Source of the DNA: Paraburkholderia phytofirmans OLGA172 | Lineage (GTDB): Bacteria > Pseudomonadota > Gammaproteobacteria > Burkholderiales > Burkholderiaceae | Length of the DNA stretch: 64,000 nt | NCBI RefSeq assembly: GCF_001634365.1 | Contig: NZ_CP014578.1 | Location: forward strand, 3,100,001 to 3,164,000 | Direction of reading: 5' to 3' | The notes under the pieces: generated by a model | What the model was told of the DNA's origin: nothing | What the model saw: only the letters and a program-made list of their open reading frames with translations | The model's database searches: none | Position numbers and translations under genes: made by a program | Part shown: positions 1-9,153 of the stretch, piece by piece | Layout of the letters: each line of letters starts with the position of its first letter | How positions within the stretch are numbered: position 1 is the stretch's first letter

Positions 1-3000
1 GAGCGCACGCTGGTAGTTCTGCAACAGCGGATGGAATTCGGCGAACTGCCGTGCGTCGCGTGCGGAGTCCGCCTTCAGCTTGTCGATGCGCAACGCAATC
101 CCCTTCAGATAGCGCGGAAAATGCGCCAGCTGCGTATAGGGCGTATCGACCACGAAGCGTTTGCCGATCAGCTGATCGAGTTGATTCTGCATGTCCGCAT
201 GCGCAGCGGCGAACGCCTTCGCCTGCGCCAGCTTTTTCGTCACCGTCGCGTATTCGCTGAGAATCTGCCCCACCAGCCGGGCGATTTCCTGGGCCAACAA
301 CGTCAGCCGGCTGCGCCCTTCGTCGCGACGCGTATGGAAACTGACGTCATCGGCCGGCAGCGGGTCTTGCAGGCAGGCGCGGTCGAGCGCGGTGTCGATC
401 AGTTGATCGCGCAGTTCCTCCTGGGTCCCGCGCGGCATGAACTGCATGGCCATTTCACGCAGACCCGGCAGATTCTTCTCCAGATACTTGATCGGCTCCT
501 TCAGCTGCAACGCGAACAACCGGCGCAACCCCGCGCGATGGATACGCGCGGCTTCGTCCGGTGAATCGAATACCTCGACGTCGCAATGCGTGCCGCGATC
601 CACCAGCGCCGGATAGCCGAACAACGTCTGCCCGCCACGGCGAATTTCGAGCAACTCGGGGAGCTTGCCGAAATTCCATGTCGTCAGCTTTTCGTACAGT
701 GCGGTGCCTTGCGCGCCGTCTTGCGCCGCGGCAAGCGGACCGGGCGCAGCCGCACCCTTGCCTCGCGACGCCGCACCGCTCGCCGCGCCGGATGTTCCGC
801 TCGCTTGCGCGCCCGCGGCCACGCCGCCACCGCCGCCCGCATCCGCCAACGCCGCCCCGGCCGCACCGGACGCAATCTTCTGAAAATGCTGCTGCGCCTG
901 GCCGCCGAGTTCAGCGCGCAGCTGCGACAGGTTGCGGCCCATCGCGAGCTGCCGGCCATGCTCGTCGATGACCTTGAAGTTCATGAACAGATGCGGCGTC
1001 AGCGTCTCGAGTTTGAAGTCCGATTGCTTCATCGCGACCTGGGTCTGCTCGCGAATGTCCGCAATCAGCGATTCGAGCAACCCGCCCGCGCCGAAGCGCG
1101 GACCACCCTGCCGCTCGACGAAACCCGCCGCGAACTCGGGCAGCGGCACGCAATGGCGCCGCAACTTCTGCGGCAACGATTTCAGCAAAAGTTGCGTTTT
1201 CTCTTTCAGCATGCCGGGCACGAGCCATTCGCAGCGTCGCGCGTCGACCTGATTCAACGCATACAGCGGCACCGCAAGCGTCACGCCGTCACGCGGGGAA
1301 CCGGGCTCGAAGTGATACGTGAGCGCCATCTCGACGCCCGCCATCGTCATCCGCTTCGGGAACAGGTCGGTCGTGACGCCGGCTGCTTCGTGCCGCATCA
1401 GATCGTCACGCGACAGATACAACAGACGCAGCTTCTCTTCCGGCTGACCGCTCTTTTTCACTTCGTCGCGATACCAGCGCTCGAACGACGCACCAGTGTA
1501 AATACCTTGCGGCAACGCCTGATCGTAAAAGCCGAAAATCAGCTCGTCGTCGACCAGCACGTCCTGGCGGCGCGACTTGTGTTCCAGTTGCTCGATATCG
1601 GCGAGCAGCTTGCGGTTGTGCGCGAAGAACGCGAGCTTCGTATCGAATTCGCCTTCCACCAACGCGCCGCGAATGAACAGCTCGCGCGCCCGCGCCGGGT
1701 CCTGTTTGCCAAAGCTCACGCGGCGCCGGTGATAGATCGGCAAGCCGTACAGCATCGCGCGCTCGAACGCCGACACCTGCGCCGCGCGCTTTTCCCAATG
1801 CGGCTCGGACAACGACTTTTTCAGCAAATGCTCGCCGATCTTCTCGATCCATTCCGGCTCGATCTTCGCGATGCAGCGTGCGTAAAGACGGCTCGTCTCG
1901 ACCAGTTCCGCGGCCATCACCCACTTCCCGGCCTTCTTCACCAGCGCCGAGCCAGGCCAGAGGTAGAACTTGATGCTGCGCGCGCCGAGGAAATACGGTT
2001 CGTCGTCGGCTTTCAGGCCGATGTTGCCGAGCAGGCCAGTCAACAACGCGAGGTGAATCTGCTCGAAGGTCGCCTCGGCCTCGTTCAGACGCCAGCCGTG
2101 TTCGCGCACCACCGTCAGCAGTTGCGAGTGCACGTCGCGCCATTCGCGCAGGCGCAGTTGCGACAGGAAGTTTTTGCGGCACTCGTCCTGCAATTGCCGG
2201 TTCGACTTCTTGTGCGCGATCGCTTCTTCGAACCAGTTCCAGATCTTCAGCCATTGCAGGAACTCGGAACGCTCGTCGGCGAACCGGCGATGCGCCTGGT
2301 CGGCCTGCTCCTGCGCTTCGATCGGCCGGTCGCGCGGGTCCTGCACCGACAATGCGCTGGCAATGATCAGCACTTCCTTCAACGCCTGCTGATCGCGCGC
2401 GGCAAGAATCATCCGGCCGACGCGCGGATCGAGCGGCAAGCGCGCGAGTTCGCGGCCGAGCGGCGTGAGCTGGTTGTCGTCGTCAACGGCGCCCAGTTCG
2501 TTGAGCAATTGATAACCGTCGGCGATGGCGCGGCCCGGCGGCGGCTCGATGAACGGGAAGGTTTCGATCGCCGTCAGATGCAGCGACTTCATGCGCAAAA
2601 TCACCGACGCCAGCGACGAACGCAAAATCTCCGGATCGGTGAAGCGCACGCGGCCCTGGTAGTCGCTTTCCTCATACAAACGGATACACACGCCATCGGC
2701 GACGCGGCCGCAGCGCCCTGCCCGCTGATTGGCGGCGGCCTGCGAGATCGACTCGACCTGCAACTGCTCGACCTTGTTGCGATACGAGTAGCGCTTCACG
2801 CGCGCCAAGCCCGTATCGACCACATAGCGAATTCCCGGCACGGTCAGCGAGGTTTCGGCGACGTTGGTCGCGAGCACGATGCGGCGCGCGTTCGAGGTGC
2901 GGAACACGCGTTCCTGTTCGGCCGCGGACAAACGCGCGAACAGCGGCAAAATTTCCGTATGCGGCGGATGGTGCTTGCGCAGCGCTTCGGCGGCATCGCG

Positions 3001-4350
3001 AATCTCGCGCTCGCCGGGCAGGAACACCAGCACGTCGCCGGGGCCTTCGCGGCACAGTTCGTCGACTGCGTCGACGATCGCTTCCATCAGATCGCGATCC
3101 GTTTCGCGCTGGGTCTTCGGCCTTTCACGCGAAGACGATGCGGAAGACCCCTCCGCCGCCTTCACTGCCGGGCTGTCCTCCGCGACCGGCCGATAGCGCA
3201 CCTCGACCGGATAGAGACGCCCGCTCACTTCGATCACCGGCGCGGGTTTGTCGTCGCTGCCGAAATGGCGTGCGAAGCGATCCGCGTCGATCGTCGCCGA
3301 GGTCACGATCAGCTTCAGATCGGGGCGCTTGACGAGGATTTCTTTCAGATAACCCAGCAGAAAATCGATGTTCAGGCTGCGCTCGTGCGCTTCGTCGATG
3401 ATCAGCGTGTCGTAGGCTTTGAGCAGCGGATCGGTCTGCGTTTCGGCGAGCAGAATGCCGTCGGTCATCAACTTGACCGACGCGCCCGGCGAAAGATTGT
3501 CGGTAAACCGCACCTTGTAGCCGACCACTTCGCCGAACGGCGTGCCGAGTTCTTCGGCGATCCGGCGGCCCGTCGCCGATGCCGCAATCCGGCGCGGCTG
3601 CGTGTGGCCGATCAGGCCGGTGCCGCCCGCGCCGAGACCGCGCCCGAGTTCGAGGCAGATTTTCGGCAGCTGGGTCGTTTTACCGGAGCCAGTCTCGCCG
3701 CAGACGATCACGACCTGATTCTGCGAGATGGCGCGCGCAATCTCCTCGCGGCGGCCCGAGACCGGCAGCGCTTCAGGGAAAGTAATCGGCGGAATCGGAT
3801 TTGGCTCGACGACGCGCTGAACGCGCGGCGAACGGGGCTCGCGACGGGGCTGGCCGTTTTGAGCATCGCCTGCTTGCGGCGATTTTTGCGCGGGTGCACC
3901 GCTTTGCTGATTGGCACGTCCGTCGCCACGCTTCGGCTGATTTGGAGCCCGCGTGTTTTCGGACTGCGCGCGCCGTTCATCGCCCTGCTGCTGGCGTTGG
4001 CCGTGAAGCGCGCTCTGCCCGCGTCCATCGTCGCGGCGCGCGGGCTTCTCCACGCCGCCGGAAGTCGGCTGGCTGCGCGCAGCGTCGCCCTGTGGGGTGG
4101 GCTTCCGCCCTTCATGCGCAGCTTTCGGCGCCTGCGCGCCCGCTTCGCGGCGCGCGCCCTGTGGCTGGTTTTTTTTCTGTGCGGACACGCGCGCGTCATC
4201 CGCGGAGCGCAGGGACTCACGCGCGGCCGGTGGCGTGTTGCGGTTAGCGTCCTGCGCATTGCGGCGCTGCGCGTCGCCGGCGTTCGCCTGATCGGCGGCC
4301 GGCGCCGCATTCTCGTTCGCCGTAGCGGGACTTTTGGGTACATTCGACAT
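1..4350 (-). CDS. hrpA: ATP-dependent RNA helicase HrpA, DEAH box (3' end outside window)
   Basis: DEAH-box superfamily 2 helicase of the HrpA family, an RNA-dependent NTPase linked to mRNA processing and to rescue of stalled ribosomes. The frame is open from the ATG at 4350 to the window edge, giving 1450 residues. The first ~190 residues are a low-complexity tail rich in Ala, Gln, Arg and Pro, longer than in E. coli. Walker A GETGSGKT lies at residues 218-225 and DEAH at 319-322, followed by a SAT motif. It is divergent from argA with only 23 bp between the two start codons and has no Shine-Dalgarno sequence. The stop codon lies beyond position 1. The large plus-strand frame over this gene is a high-GC shadow. 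Confidence 0.95.
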   Translation of the reverse strand, partial: MSNVPKSPATANENAAPAADQANAGDAQRRNAQDANRNTPPAARESLRSADDARVSAQKKNQPQGARREAGAQAPKAAHEGRKPTPQGDAARSQPTSGGVEKPARRDDGRGQSALHGQRQQQGDERRAQSENTRAPNQPKRGDGRANQQSGAPAQKSPQAGDAQNGQPRREPRSPRVQRVVEPNPIPPITFPEALPVSGRREEIARAISQNQVVIVCGETGSGKTTQLPKICLELGRGLGAGGTGLIGHTQPRRIAASATGRRIAEELGTPFGEVVGYKVRFTDNLSPGASVKLMTDGILLAETQTDPLLKAYDTLIIDEAHERSLNIDFLLGYLKEILVKRPDLKLIVTSATIDADRFARHFGSDDKPAPVIEVSGRLYPVEVRYRPVAEDSPAVKAAEGSSASSSRERPKTQRETDRDLMEAIVDAVDELCREGPGDVLVFLPGEREIRDAAEALRKHHPPHTEILPLFARLSAAEQERVFRTSNARRIVLATNVAETSLTVPGIRYVVDTGLARVKRYSYRNKVEQLQVESISQAAANQRAGRCGRVADGVCIRLYEESDYQGRVRFTDPEILRSSLASVILRMKSLHLTAIETFPFIEPPPGRAIADGYQLLNELGAVDDDNQLTPLGRELARLPLDPRVGRMILAARDQQALKEVLIIASALSVQDPRDRPIEAQEQADQAHRRFADERSEFLQWLKIWNWFEEAIAHKKSNRQLQDECRKNFLSQLRLREWRDVHSQLLTVVREHGWRLNEAEATFEQIHLALLTGLLGNIGLKADDEPYFLGARSIKFYLWPGSALVKKAGKWVMAAELVETSRLYARCIAKIEPEWIEKIGEHLLKKSLSEPHWEKRAAQVSAFERAMLYGLPIYHRRRVSFGKQDPARARELFIRGALVEGEFDTKLAFFAHNRKLLADIEQLEHKSRRQDVLVDDELIFGFYDQALPQGIYTGASFERWYRDEVKKSGQPEEKLRLLYLSRDDLMRHEAAGVTTDLFPKRMTMAGVEMALTYHFEPGSPRDGVTLAVPLYALNQVDARRCEWLVPGMLKEKTQLLLKSLPQKLRRHCVPLPEFAAGFVERQGGPRFGAGGLLESLIADIREQTQVAMKQSDFKLETLTPHLFMNFKVIDEHGRQLAMGRNLSQLRAELGGQAQQHFQKIASGAAGAALADAGGGGGVAAGAQASGTSGAASGAASRGKGAAAPGPLAAAQDGAQGTALYEKLTTWNFGKLPELLEIRRGGQTLFGYPALVDRGTHCDVEVFDSPDEAARIHRAGLRRLFALQLKEPIKYLEKNLPGLREMAMQFMPRGTQEELRDQLIDTALDRACLQDPLPADDVSFHTRRDEGRSRLTLLAQEIARLVGQILSEYATVTKKLAQAKAFAAAHADMQNQLDQLIGKRFVVDTPYTQLAHFPRYLKGIALRIDKLKADSARDARQFAEFHPLLQNYQRAL

Positions 4351-4358
4351 GGGGGCGC

Positions 4359-4366
4359 ATTATAAT
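4359..4366. promoter_or_regulatory. Symmetric bidirectional -10 element between hrpA and argA
   Basis: The 8-mer ATTATAAT is its own reverse complement, so it reads TATAAT on both strands. On the plus strand the hexamer ends at 4366, and +1 would fall at about 4373, next to the argA ATG at 4374. On the minus strand it ends at 4359, and +1 falls at about 4352, next to the hrpA ATG at 4350. Neither start has a recognisable Shine-Dalgarno sequence, so both mRNAs may be leaderless. No good -35 hexamer is visible on either side. Confidence 0.55.
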
Positions 4367-4373
4367 CCCCGGC

Positions 4374-5762
4374 ATGAATTCCCAAACCGACCTCGTCCCC
4401 GCGCCCGCGAGCGTTCCGGCCCCCGCCGGCGCAACGGAAGGCCTCGCCCAGCACGCGCAATTTGTCGACTGGATGCGTTCAGTCGCCCCTTACATCCATG
4501 CGTTCCGTAACAAGACGTTCGTCGTCGGTTTCGGCGGCGAGGTGGTGCATCAGGGGCTCCTGAATGCGCTCGTGTCCGATATCGCGCTGCTGCAGGCCAT
4601 GGGCATCCAGATCGTGCTGGTGCACGGCTCGCGGCCGCAGGTCGAAGAGCAGATGAGCCTGCACGGCGTGGAATCCGAGTTCTCGCACGGCATGCGCATT
4701 ACCGACGCGCGCGCGTTGGAGTCCGCGAAAGAAGCGGCCGGCGAAGTGCGGCTGGATATCGAGGCGGCGATCAGCCAGGGCTTGCCGAACACGCCGATGG
4801 CGCACGCGCACATCAGCGTGGTGTCGGGCAACTTTGTGACGGCGCGCCCGGTCGGCATTCTGGACGGCGTCGATTTCGCCCACACCGGCGTGGTGCGCAA
4901 GATCGACGCGGATTCGATCCGCCATTCGCTCGCAAGCCGCAAGCTGGTGCTGCTGTCGCCGCTCGGCTTCTCGCCCACCGGCGAGGCCTTCAATCTGTCG
5001 ATGGAAGACGTCGCCTCGGCGGCGGCCATCGCACTGCGCGCCGACAAAATCGTGTTCCTGACCGAGACGCCGGGCCTGATGGAGACCGGTGAAGACGGGC
5101 CGGAACTGATTCGCGAACTGTCGCTCGACGACGCCTACAAGCTGCATGAAAGCGGCGAAGTCACCGGCGACGCGGGTTTCTATCTGAAGCATTCGATCCG
5201 CGCCTGCCGCGGCGGCGTGGCGCGGGCGCACATCATCCCCTACGCGCTCGACGGCAGCCTGCTGCTCGAACTGTTCCTGCACGACGGCGTGGGCACGATG
5301 ATCTCGTACGAGAACCTCGAAAGCCTGCGCGAAGCGACGCCGGACGACGTCGGCGGCATTCTCTCGCTGATCGAACCGCTCGAATCCGACGGCACGCTGG
5401 TGCGGCGCGGCCGCCATCAGATCGAACGCGACATCGACCATTTCTCGGTGATCGAGCACGATGGCGTGCTGTTCGGCTGTGCGGCGCTGTATCCGTATCC
5501 GCAGGAGCGCATCGGCGAAATGGCGTGCCTCACGGTCGCGCCCGAAGCGCAAGGCACCGGCGACGGCGAGCGCCTGCTCAAGCGCATCGAACAACGCGCC
5601 CGGGCGCGCGGCCTCACGCGGATTTTCGTGCTCACCACGCGCACCGAACACTGGTTCTTGAAGCGCGGCTTCGTCAAGGTCACGGTCGACGACCTGCCGG
5701 AAGACCGCCGCCGACTCTATAACTGGCAGCGCAAGTCGCTCGTGCTGATGAAACAGCTCTGA
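4374..5762 (+). CDS. argA: N-acetylglutamate synthase (amino-acid N-acetyltransferase)
   Basis: Catalyses acetyl-CoA + glutamate to N-acetylglutamate, the first step of arginine synthesis in the cytoplasm. The 462-residue protein has an amino-acid-kinase-like domain at about residues 35-295 (GFGGEVV near the start, a VLVHGSRPQ segment), then a GNAT acetyltransferase domain at about 305-455 with the acetyl-CoA loop APEAQGTGDGERLL. This two-domain order is that of ArgA rather than ArgB or ArgJ. E. coli ArgA has 443 residues; the extra length is a Pro/Ala-rich N-terminus. The ATG directly follows a TATAAT element without a Shine-Dalgarno sequence, so initiation may be leaderless or the true start may lie a few codons in. 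Confidence 0.95.
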   Translation: MNSQTDLVPAPASVPAPAGATEGLAQHAQFVDWMRSVAPYIHAFRNKTFVVGFGGEVVHQGLLNALVSDIALLQAMGIQIVLVHGSRPQVEEQMSLHGVESEFSHGMRITDARALESAKEAAGEVRLDIEAAISQGLPNTPMAHAHISVVSGNFVTARPVGILDGVDFAHTGVVRKIDADSIRHSLASRKLVLLSPLGFSPTGEAFNLSMEDVASAAAIALRADKIVFLTETPGLMETGEDGPELIRELSLDDAYKLHESGEVTGDAGFYLKHSIRACRGGVARAHIIPYALDGSLLLELFLHDGVGTMISYENLESLREATPDDVGGILSLIEPLESDGTLVRRGRHQIERDIDHFSVIEHDGVLFGCAALYPYPQERIGEMACLTVAPEAQGTGDGERLLKRIEQRARARGLTRIFVLTTRTEHWFLKRGFVKVTVDDLPEDRRRLYNWQRKSLVLMKQL

Positions 5763-5806
5763 GCGCCCCCATATAAAGCGACTGCCCGCCACGGTAATTA
5801 TTTTTT

Positions 5807-5849
5807 CATGGGACCGGAGTAAGTGCTAAAGCACTAACTCCGGTCGACA
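5807..5849 (+). repeat. Palindromic 5'-UTR element, single copy before yggX
   Basis: A near-perfect hairpin: left arm GGACCGGAGTAAGTGCT (5811-5827), a 2-nt loop, right arm AGCACTAACTCCGGTC (5830-5845), preceded by CATG and followed by GACA and the AAGGAG ribosome site of yggX. The same unit, with the same position relative to the ribosome site, occurs before thiC at 35149-35193 and as a nested array at 34998-35140. It lacks a U-tract, so it is not a simple intrinsic terminator. Confidence 0.85.
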
Positions 5850-5864
5850 AAGGAGAAGCACAGC

Positions 5865-6140
5865 ATGACTCGTATGGTTCAATGCGCGAAGCTCGGCAAG
5901 GAAGCCGAAGGCCTCGATTTCCCGCCGCTGCCGGGTGAACTTGGCAAGCGGATCTACGAAAGCATTTCGAAGGAAGCCTGGCAGGCCTGGTTGAAGCAGC
6001 AAACCATGCTGATCAACGAAAACCGCCTGAACATGGCCGATCCGCGCGCACGTCAATATCTGATGAAGCAGACCGAAAAGTTCTTCTTCGGCGAAGGCGC
6101 GGATACGGCGCAGGGTTACGTGCCGCCGGCGGCCGAGTAA
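5865..6140 (+). CDS. yggX: Fe(2+)-trafficking / oxidative damage protection protein YggX
   Basis: Small cytoplasmic protein of the YggX family, associated with iron handling and protection of Fe-S clusters from oxidative damage. The 91 residues match the family's usual length. The N-terminal [17 protein letters not shown] segment with its single Cys, the [11 protein letters not shown] segment and the QTEKFFF segment near residue 75 are characteristic. The ATG is preceded by AAGGAG at good spacing, directly behind the palindromic 5'-UTR repeat. It lies 102 bp after argA on the same strand but probably has its own transcript, and a clear terminator follows. Confidence 0.95.
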   Translation: MTRMVQCAKLGKEAEGLDFPPLPGELGKRIYESISKEAWQAWLKQQTMLINENRLNMADPRARQYLMKQTEKFFFGEGADTAQGYVPPAAE

Positions 6141-6172
6141 GCGCTTGCGGCTGCGAACTCGAGCCAGACATG

Positions 6173-6202
6173 AAAATCCGCGCCGCGTGCGCGGATTTTT
6201 TT
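6173..6202 (+). terminator. Intrinsic terminator after yggX
   Basis: Stem AAATCCGCGC (6174-6183) pairs perfectly with GCGCGGATTT (6189-6198) around a 5-nt loop, followed by four more T residues. It lies 33 bp after the yggX stop. Confidence 0.85.
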
Positions 6203-6955
6203 CGCCCGATGTCCCGGATTTTCGCGTGAACCTCCGCTCTTTCCCGGTTCTTTTTACGCCGCCGATGGACGCGTTCCGGCTTCGTTTTTTGGCTCGCCCG
6301 TGCCTCGTTTTTGCCTCGTTTTCCCGCCCGGCGGGTTCACCGAACGGTCCATTTCCGGCCACTTTTAAGCCGTCTTTCCACACCGCCGCAATCCGCTCAA
6401 TCCCCCGCCCGGCAAGGGTTGAGGGCCTCACGCGGGCCGTTCCCGGAACCCCGGGTTTGCACGATCCTCTGTCATCGTGCTACCATGTGCATCGTTCCAA
6501 CAGCAATTCGCCAGCATTTCACCCCGAGTCACGTTCAGTTCAAACTTGGCATGCAGTGCGTGCCAAAGGCCGGATTGAATAGTTTATACAAGAAGGCTTG
6601 TCGGACGTTTCTCCGCTCGATCTCACACCGTGAGCGGCGAATGCGCACCGGCCTTTTTCGTTTCGAGCCTTCCAGCGGCGCGTGGGCCAGCTTCCAGCCA
6701 CCCCAGCGTCCTCATGCATCTGCCCCCCCTTCCACGGCCACGCAGATGCAACCGTCAGCACAATCTAGATGAGTGTTTTTTCGCGAATGATTCGCGAGGC
6801 ACGGGCGTTTTATTTTCTTTTTCACGCCCCTTCTATTGCCTTCGGGCGAGAGAGACGCCATCGCTCTGCTCGCGAAACTGCGCTTTCCCAGCACCCGTGG
6901 CGGAACGTTCATGCGCGTTTTCATGAGTTTCGTCGCAGTCATTGGAGTTTTCACC
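6203..6955. other. Long intergenic region before the ProP-type gene
   Basis: About 750 bp without a convincing gene. Short frames exist on both strands, but none has a ribosome site and recognisable protein together. The one structured motif I see is TTGGCA (6546-6551) and TGCCAA (6561-6566), an inverted repeat with a 9-nt spacer that could be a regulator site. The downstream gene may have a long 5' leader. Confidence 0.5.
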
Positions 6956-8425
6956 TTGACCGCTTCCAGCAACGGCTTCTGGCGACACCACAAAGAAGAA
7001 CAACGCCTCTCACTCGACGACATCACCGTCGTCGACCAATCTCTCCTCAAGCGGGCCGTCGGCGCCATGGCGCTCGGCAACGCGATGGAATGGTTCGATT
7101 TCGGCGTGTACAGCTACATCGCTGTCACGCTCGGCAAAGTGTTCTTCCCATCGTCGAGCCCGTCCGCGCAGTTGATCGCCACCTTCGGCACGTTTGCCGC
7201 GGCGTTCCTCGTGCGGCCGGTCGGCGGCATGGTGTTCGGGCCGCTGGGCGACCGCATCGGCCGTCAGCGGGTGCTGGCCATGACCATGATCATGATGGCA
7301 ATCGGCACCTTCGCGATCGGCCTGATTCCGAGCTACGCGACAATCGGCATTTTCGCGCCGGTGTTGCTGCTGGTCGCGCGCCTGGTGCAAGGCTTCTCGA
7401 CGGGGGGCGAATACGGCGGCGCCGCGACCTTCATCGCTGAATTCTCGACGGACAAGCGCCGCGGCTTCATGGGCAGCTTCCTCGAGTTCGGCACATTGAT
7501 CGGCTATGTGCTCGGCGCGGGTACGGTCGCGGTCCTGACGGCGACGCTGTCGAACGACGCGCTGCTCTCGTGGGGCTGGCGTGTGCCGTTCCTGATCGCG
7601 GGCCCTTTGGGTCTGGTCGGTCTGTACATCCGGATGAAGCTCGAAGAAACGCCCGCGTTCAAGAAGCAGGCGGAGCAACGTGAAGCCGAAGACAAAGCGC
7701 TGCCGAAGCAATCTTTCCGCGAGTTGCTCATGCAGCAATGGAAGCCGCTTCTGCTGTGCGTCGGCCTCGTGCTGATCTTCAACGTCACCGATTACATGGC
7801 GCTCTCGTATCTGCCGAGCTATCTGTCGGCCACGCTGCACTTCAACGAAACGCACGGCCTCTTCCTCGTGCTGCTCGTGATGGTGCTGATGATGCCGATG
7901 ACGCTGGCAGCCGGCCGCCTGTCCGACACGATCGGGCGCAAGCCGGTGATGCTGTTCGGTTGCGTGGGTCTGTTCGCGCTGTCGATTCCCGCGCTGTTGC
8001 TGATTCGCATGGGCACTGTGCTGCCGGTGTTCGGCGGCCTGATGATTCTCGGCGTGCTGCTGTCGTGCTTCACCGGCGTGATGCCGTCGGCGCTGCCGGC
8101 GCTGTTCCCGACGAAGATCCGCTACGGCGCGCTCGCGATCGGCTTCAACATCTCGGTGTCGCTGTTCGGCGGGACGACGCCGCTCGTCACGGCATGGCTG
8201 GTCGACAGCACCGGCAATCTGATGATGCCCGCGTACTACCTGATGGGCGCGTCGTTGATCGGTATCGTGTCGGTGTTCGCACTGCGTGAAACGGCCCGCA
8301 AGCCGCTGCTCGGCTCGGGTCCGTGCGTGGCGACGCGCGCGGAAGCGCAAGCGGTGCTGCGCGGCGAGCGCGAAGCGGCGGAGATGGATGAAGGCTACGC
8401 CGCCGCGGCTACGGCGCGTGCCTGA
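6956..8425 (+). CDS. proP: MFS transporter, ProP-like compatible solute:H+ symporter
   Basis: Major facilitator of the metabolite:H+ symporter family, closely resembling the proline/betaine transporter ProP. Visible are LGNAMEWFDFGVYSY at the first membrane helix, the RxGGxxFGxxGDRxGR loop, VQGFSTGGEYGGAA in helix 5, and the late FTGVMPSALPALFP segment; twelve helices are expected. I chose the TTG at 6956 because GGAG lies 8 nt upstream and it gives the short N-terminus usual for ProP (489 residues). In-frame ATGs at 6911 and 6923 would add a hydrophobic stretch not normal for the family. The osmosensory C-terminal coiled coil of E. coli ProP is not evident, so the substrate could differ. Confidence 0.85.
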   Translation: MTASSNGFWRHHKEEQRLSLDDITVVDQSLLKRAVGAMALGNAMEWFDFGVYSYIAVTLGKVFFPSSSPSAQLIATFGTFAAAFLVRPVGGMVFGPLGDRIGRQRVLAMTMIMMAIGTFAIGLIPSYATIGIFAPVLLLVARLVQGFSTGGEYGGAATFIAEFSTDKRRGFMGSFLEFGTLIGYVLGAGTVAVLTATLSNDALLSWGWRVPFLIAGPLGLVGLYIRMKLEETPAFKKQAEQREAEDKALPKQSFRELLMQQWKPLLLCVGLVLIFNVTDYMALSYLPSYLSATLHFNETHGLFLVLLVMVLMMPMTLAAGRLSDTIGRKPVMLFGCVGLFALSIPALLLIRMGTVLPVFGGLMILGVLLSCFTGVMPSALPALFPTKIRYGALAIGFNISVSLFGGTTPLVTAWLVDSTGNLMMPAYYLMGASLIGIVSVFALRETARKPLLGSGPCVATRAEAQAVLRGEREAAEMDEGYAAAATARA

Positions 8426-8540
8426 TCCTGAGTTGCGCCGGGGTTGCGCAGTAACTAGCCGCTGAAGTTGTACGCATAGCGCCTGCAAGCGCTATGACGG
8501 GCGGCAGCAGCCAACCACAGCAATAAGCGTGAGCATGTCC

Positions 8541-8576
8541 AAAACGGGCCGGCAGATATTTGCCGGCCCGTTTTTT
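8541..8576. terminator. Bidirectional intrinsic terminator between convergent genes
   Basis: AAAACGGGCCGGCA (8541-8554) pairs with TGCCGGCCCGTTTT (8561-8574) around a 6-nt loop, with T-tracts on both strands. It serves the ProP-type gene from the left and the phosphoesterase from the right; the latter's stop codon lies at the edge of the structure. Confidence 0.9.
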
Positions 8577-9063
8577 ATGTCACCAGAGAATCGAACGTTG
8601 CGCTGGCGTGCGCCCCTTCAACGATCAGCAGACCGGCGGAAATCGGCAACTTGAAACGCCTTGGCCCTGCGCTGCCTGGATTGACGAACAGCACTCCGTC
8701 GCGCTCGCTGATCGCGGGCTTGTGCGAGTGCCCCGTCACGACCACGTCGATGCCCTCGCTGCGCGGATCGCCCCCCACGTCGGCGATGTCATGCGCGACG
8801 AGGATCGTCACCTGCTGCACGGTCAGCTTGACGTGCGTCGGCAGCGAGGCGGCTGGCTCGTCGATATCGTTATTGCCGCGCACAGCGGTGACCGGCGCGA
8901 TCTGTGCGAGTGCATCGAGCACCGCCTGATTGCAAATATCGCCCGCGTGGATGATCGCGTCGCAGCCCGCGAGGTACTGCAGGACTTCGGGGCGCACGAG
9001 GTTGTGCGTGTCGGAGATCAAACCGATTCGGGTGGCTGGGGAGCTCTGGGCGCGCGAAGTCAT
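8575..9063 (-). CDS. Metallophosphoesterase, YfcE/MJ0936 family
   Basis: Cytoplasmic calcineurin-like phosphodiesterase of the YfcE type, usually active on phosphodiesters with two divalent metals. All metal-binding blocks are present: SDTH at residues 17-20 (D18, H20), GDI at 41-43, GNND at 63-66, an AHD block and GHSH. At 162 residues it is the usual size. I chose the ATG at 9063; a TTG 18 nt upstream (9081) has a slightly better ribosome site and would add six residues. The physiological substrate cannot be told from sequence. Confidence 0.85.
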   Translation of the reverse strand: MTSRAQSSPATRIGLISDTHNLVRPEVLQYLAGCDAIIHAGDICNQAVLDALAQIAPVTAVRGNNDIDEPAASLPTHVKLTVQQVTILVAHDIADVGGDPRSEGIDVVVTGHSHKPAISERDGVLFVNPGSAGPRRFKLPISAGLLIVEGAHASATFDSLVT

Positions 9064-9153
9064 GATGTCAGTATCGGCCAAACGGCCTCACTCCGCTGAC
9101 TGATGTTCTGCAAGCTCACGCGTCAAAACCTGCGCCGGCCGCGCATGCACGCC

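Noticed and set aside
586..4365. 1259-codon plus-strand open frame
   Set aside because: Antisense to hrpA, with no recognisable domain and Arg/His/Leu-rich shadow composition; the minus strand shows intact DEAH helicase motifs.
4479..5792. 437-codon minus-strand frame
   Set aside because: Shadow of argA, which has both expected domains.
6541..6570. Possible sigma-54 promoter TTGGCATGCAGTGCG
   Set aside because: The GG to GC spacing is not 10 nt, so it fails the key criterion; better read as an inverted repeat.
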